The translations under genes and the position numbers were made by a program. Source: CAZVXI01 sp964631295 (GTDB lineage: Bacteria > Planctomycetota > Phycisphaerae > Phycisphaerales > SM1A02). Taken from it: a stretch of 24,867 bases of DNA. The stretch is taken from contig CAZVXI010000034.1 in the NCBI GenBank assembly GCA_964631295.1, positions 1 through 24,867 on the forward strand, in the 5' to 3' direction. A model generated the notes under the pieces. The model worked only from the letters and a program-made list of their open reading frames with translations, had not been told where the DNA came from and did not search any database. Positions within the stretch are counted from its first letter, which is position 1. Each line of letters begins with the position of its first letter. This document shows, one piece after another, positions 23,860 to 24,867 of the stretch.

Positions 23860-24594
23860 ATGACGGACGTTGACCAAACATCCCGGTTTGGCATGCCGCC
23901 TCCGAGCGAGGAGGATGTGCTTTTGTCCCGCCTGATTGATGGTGAAGCATCGGCTGAAGATCGCGAGCAGTTCGACGATCTCGCCGCAGCAGAGCCGTCG
24001 CTGTGGCGTCGTCTGGCGGCTCAGCAGCAGGAATCAGCATTGCTCGGTGTCGTTCTGGAGGAGCATCTCGGTTCGGCCATGTTGGTGGAATTGCCAGACG
24101 ATCGGACTCATGCCGCAGCGGGTCTCGCCGGCGGTGACTCGCCGGTCGAAACACTGCGCGGTGCCGGGCATTCGATGACCTGGCTGGCGGCGATGGTCGG
24201 TTGGGCCGCGGTACTCGTGCTGTCGGTCGTCCTTGCTATCTCCGGCAGAGGGCGGCAGGCACCGGTCTTGGGTGGAACGCCAGCAGGTGGGGGCGATGCC
24301 GAAGGTCGACAGTTCACCCCCGAAGAACACTGGCGGCTGTATCTGCAGGCACCGTTTGTTTCCGAAGAACTCGCACCGATGATCCGCGAGAGCGAGCAAC
24401 TGCCCAACGGCGGCATGCGCCTGTACATCATCCGGCGTATCGAGGAAACCTACGATCTCACTCCGGATCAGGCGGCCGCGATGTTTGATGAACTCGACAC
24501 GTTCATGGGCGGTGAGTTGACGAGACAGCGCGAGCATTTAGACGAGATTCGCCGTTCGATTCAGCAGCGATCAGGCGATCCGAACCGCTATTGA
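23860..24594 (+). CDS. putative membrane-bound anti-sigma factor
   Basis: A 244-residue single-pass protein. The cytosolic N-terminal part (LLSRLIDGEASAEDREQFDDLAAAEPSLWRRLAAQ, residues 21-55) has the helical form of anti-sigma domains but no zinc-binding His/Cys set. The transmembrane segment is at 106-128 (MTWLAAMVGWAAVLVLSVVLAIS). The exported part of about 110 residues is helical and charged; its end, LTPDQAAAMFDELDTFMGGELTRQREHLDEI, loosely resembles the periplasmic sensors of the CpxP/Spy/CnrX type. The ATG at 23860 has AGGGA only three bases upstream, a tight spacing. The position behind the sigma gene supports the call. Direct binding to that sigma factor is inferred. Confidence 0.68.
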   Translation: MTDVDQTSRFGMPPPSEEDVLLSRLIDGEASAEDREQFDDLAAAEPSLWRRLAAQQQESALLGVVLEEHLGSAMLVELPDDRTHAAAGLAGGDSPVETLRGAGHSMTWLAAMVGWAAVLVLSVVLAISGRGRQAPVLGGTPAGGGDAEGRQFTPEEHWRLYLQAPFVSEELAPMIRESEQLPNGGMRLYIIRRIEETYDLTPDQAAAMFDELDTFMGGELTRQREHLDEIRRSIQQRSGDPNRY

Positions 24595-24609
24595 TTGCTT
24601 TGGGGCGTG

Positions 24610-24637
24610 CTGAAAACACGCAAACTGCGTCTACAAT
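24610..24637 (+). promoter_or_regulatory. possible promoter of the dnaJ-type gene
   Basis: A -10 box TACAAT (24632-24637) has a weak -35 match CTGAAA (24610-24615), 16 bases apart. Transcription would begin near 24644. A small hairpin, GCGTG (24605-24609) with CACGC (24617-24621), overlaps the -35 and might also end transcription of the preceding gene. No CIRCE-type operator is seen. Confidence 0.4.
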
Positions 24638-24642
24638 CGAGA

Positions 24643-24659
24643 GCTGCGTTTTAGGCAGC
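24643..24659 (+). repeat. hairpin in the dnaJ leader
   Basis: GCTGC (24643-24647) and GCAGC (24655-24659) can pair around the loop GTTTTAG, right at the predicted 5' end of the mRNA and 22 bases before the start codon. It might affect mRNA stability or translation. The stem is only five base pairs. Confidence 0.3.
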
Positions 24660-24681
24660 CGATCGATCGACTTGACGCACC

Positions 24682-24867
24682 ATGCCGCAACGAGACTACT
24701 ACGACATCCTCGGAGTCAGCCGGAACGCGACCGCTGATCAGATTCGCAAGGCGTACCGCGAGAAGGCGCGCAAGTATCACCCGGACGTGAACAAAGACTC
24801 CGATGCACCGGAGCGATTTGCGGAGGTGCAGGATGCGTACGAGGTGCTCTCCGACGCCGAAAAGCGT
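24682..24867 (+). CDS. DnaJ-family co-chaperone, N-terminal J-domain (partial)
   Basis: The first 62 residues of a J-domain protein, cut by the window end. It starts MPQRDYYDILGVSRNATADQ. Helix II is basic (IRKAYREKARKY), the invariant H33-P34-D35 loop is intact, and helix III/IV carry FAEVQDAYEVLSDAEKR. J-domains stimulate ATP hydrolysis by DnaK-type Hsp70. Because the rest is missing, it cannot be said whether this is full DnaJ with the zinc domain or a CbpA-like DnaJ-C protein. The ATG at 24682 has no clear SD. Confidence 0.93.
   Translation, partial: MPQRDYYDILGVSRNATADQIRKAYREKARKYHPDVNKDSDAPERFAEVQDAYEVLSDAEKR

Overview
The window looks like a chromosomal segment of a planctomycete-like bacterium, probably a marine Phycisphaerae-type organism. 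This is inferred from the family mix: a GH95 fucosidase, a sialate O-acetylesterase-type enzyme, a TatC with a large periplasmic insert, a phage-CII-like regulator, DUF547 next to a TIGR04283-type glycosyltransferase, many GTG starts and many starts without a Shine-Dalgarno (SD) site. No rRNA or phylogenetic marker is present, so the assignment is tentative.

Layout. (1) 1-206: a stand-alone tRNA-Asp(GTC) with its own sigma-70-like promoter and a perfect 11-bp stem-loop behind it. (2) 207-671: no supportable gene. (3) 672-3866, minus strand: a complete arsR-arsP-arsE-arsF-arsG-type operon for organoarsenicals (repressor, permease, two thiol-redox proteins, aromatic-arsenical exporter), with a palindromic operator over the promoter and start codon. 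(4) 4039-4419: a small four-helix membrane protein. (5) 4433-6310, minus: a secreted sialate O-acetylesterase-family enzyme. (6) 6492-7319: an exported LolA-like protein. (7) 7488-15431, minus: a run of nine closely packed genes, many with 4-base stop/start overlaps: CII-like regulator, orphan DNA methyltransferase, GNAT acyltransferase, SAM methyltransferase, polysaccharide deacetylase, M24 peptidase, DUF547 protein, TIGR04283-type glycosyltransferase and a D-amino-acid-oxidase-like flavoprotein whose sequence order is circularly permuted. (8) 15495-17654, minus: cardiolipin synthase and a polytopic membrane protein. (9) 17702-20497, plus: a secreted GH95 alpha-L-fucosidase with an inserted jelly-roll-like module. 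(10) 20527-23016, minus: HAD phosphatase, tadA, tatC. (11) 23124-24594, plus: ECF-like sigma factor and a putative membrane anti-sigma factor. (12) 24682-end: the start of a dnaJ-type gene, cut by the window edge.

How the genes work together. The ars operon forms one detoxification unit: sensing by ArsR, reduction of nitro-aromatic arsenicals by ArsE/ArsF, export by ArsG and ArsP. The esterase and GH95 enzyme fit deacetylation and defucosylation of sulfated or acetylated algal polysaccharides. The nine-gene run mixes envelope/glycan functions with DNA methylation and has no single clear pathway.

The most unusual object is the flavoprotein at 7488-8540. The C-terminal substrate/FAD-closing segment of the DAO fold comes before the N-terminal GxGxxG dinucleotide-binding segment in one uninterrupted reading frame of about normal total length.
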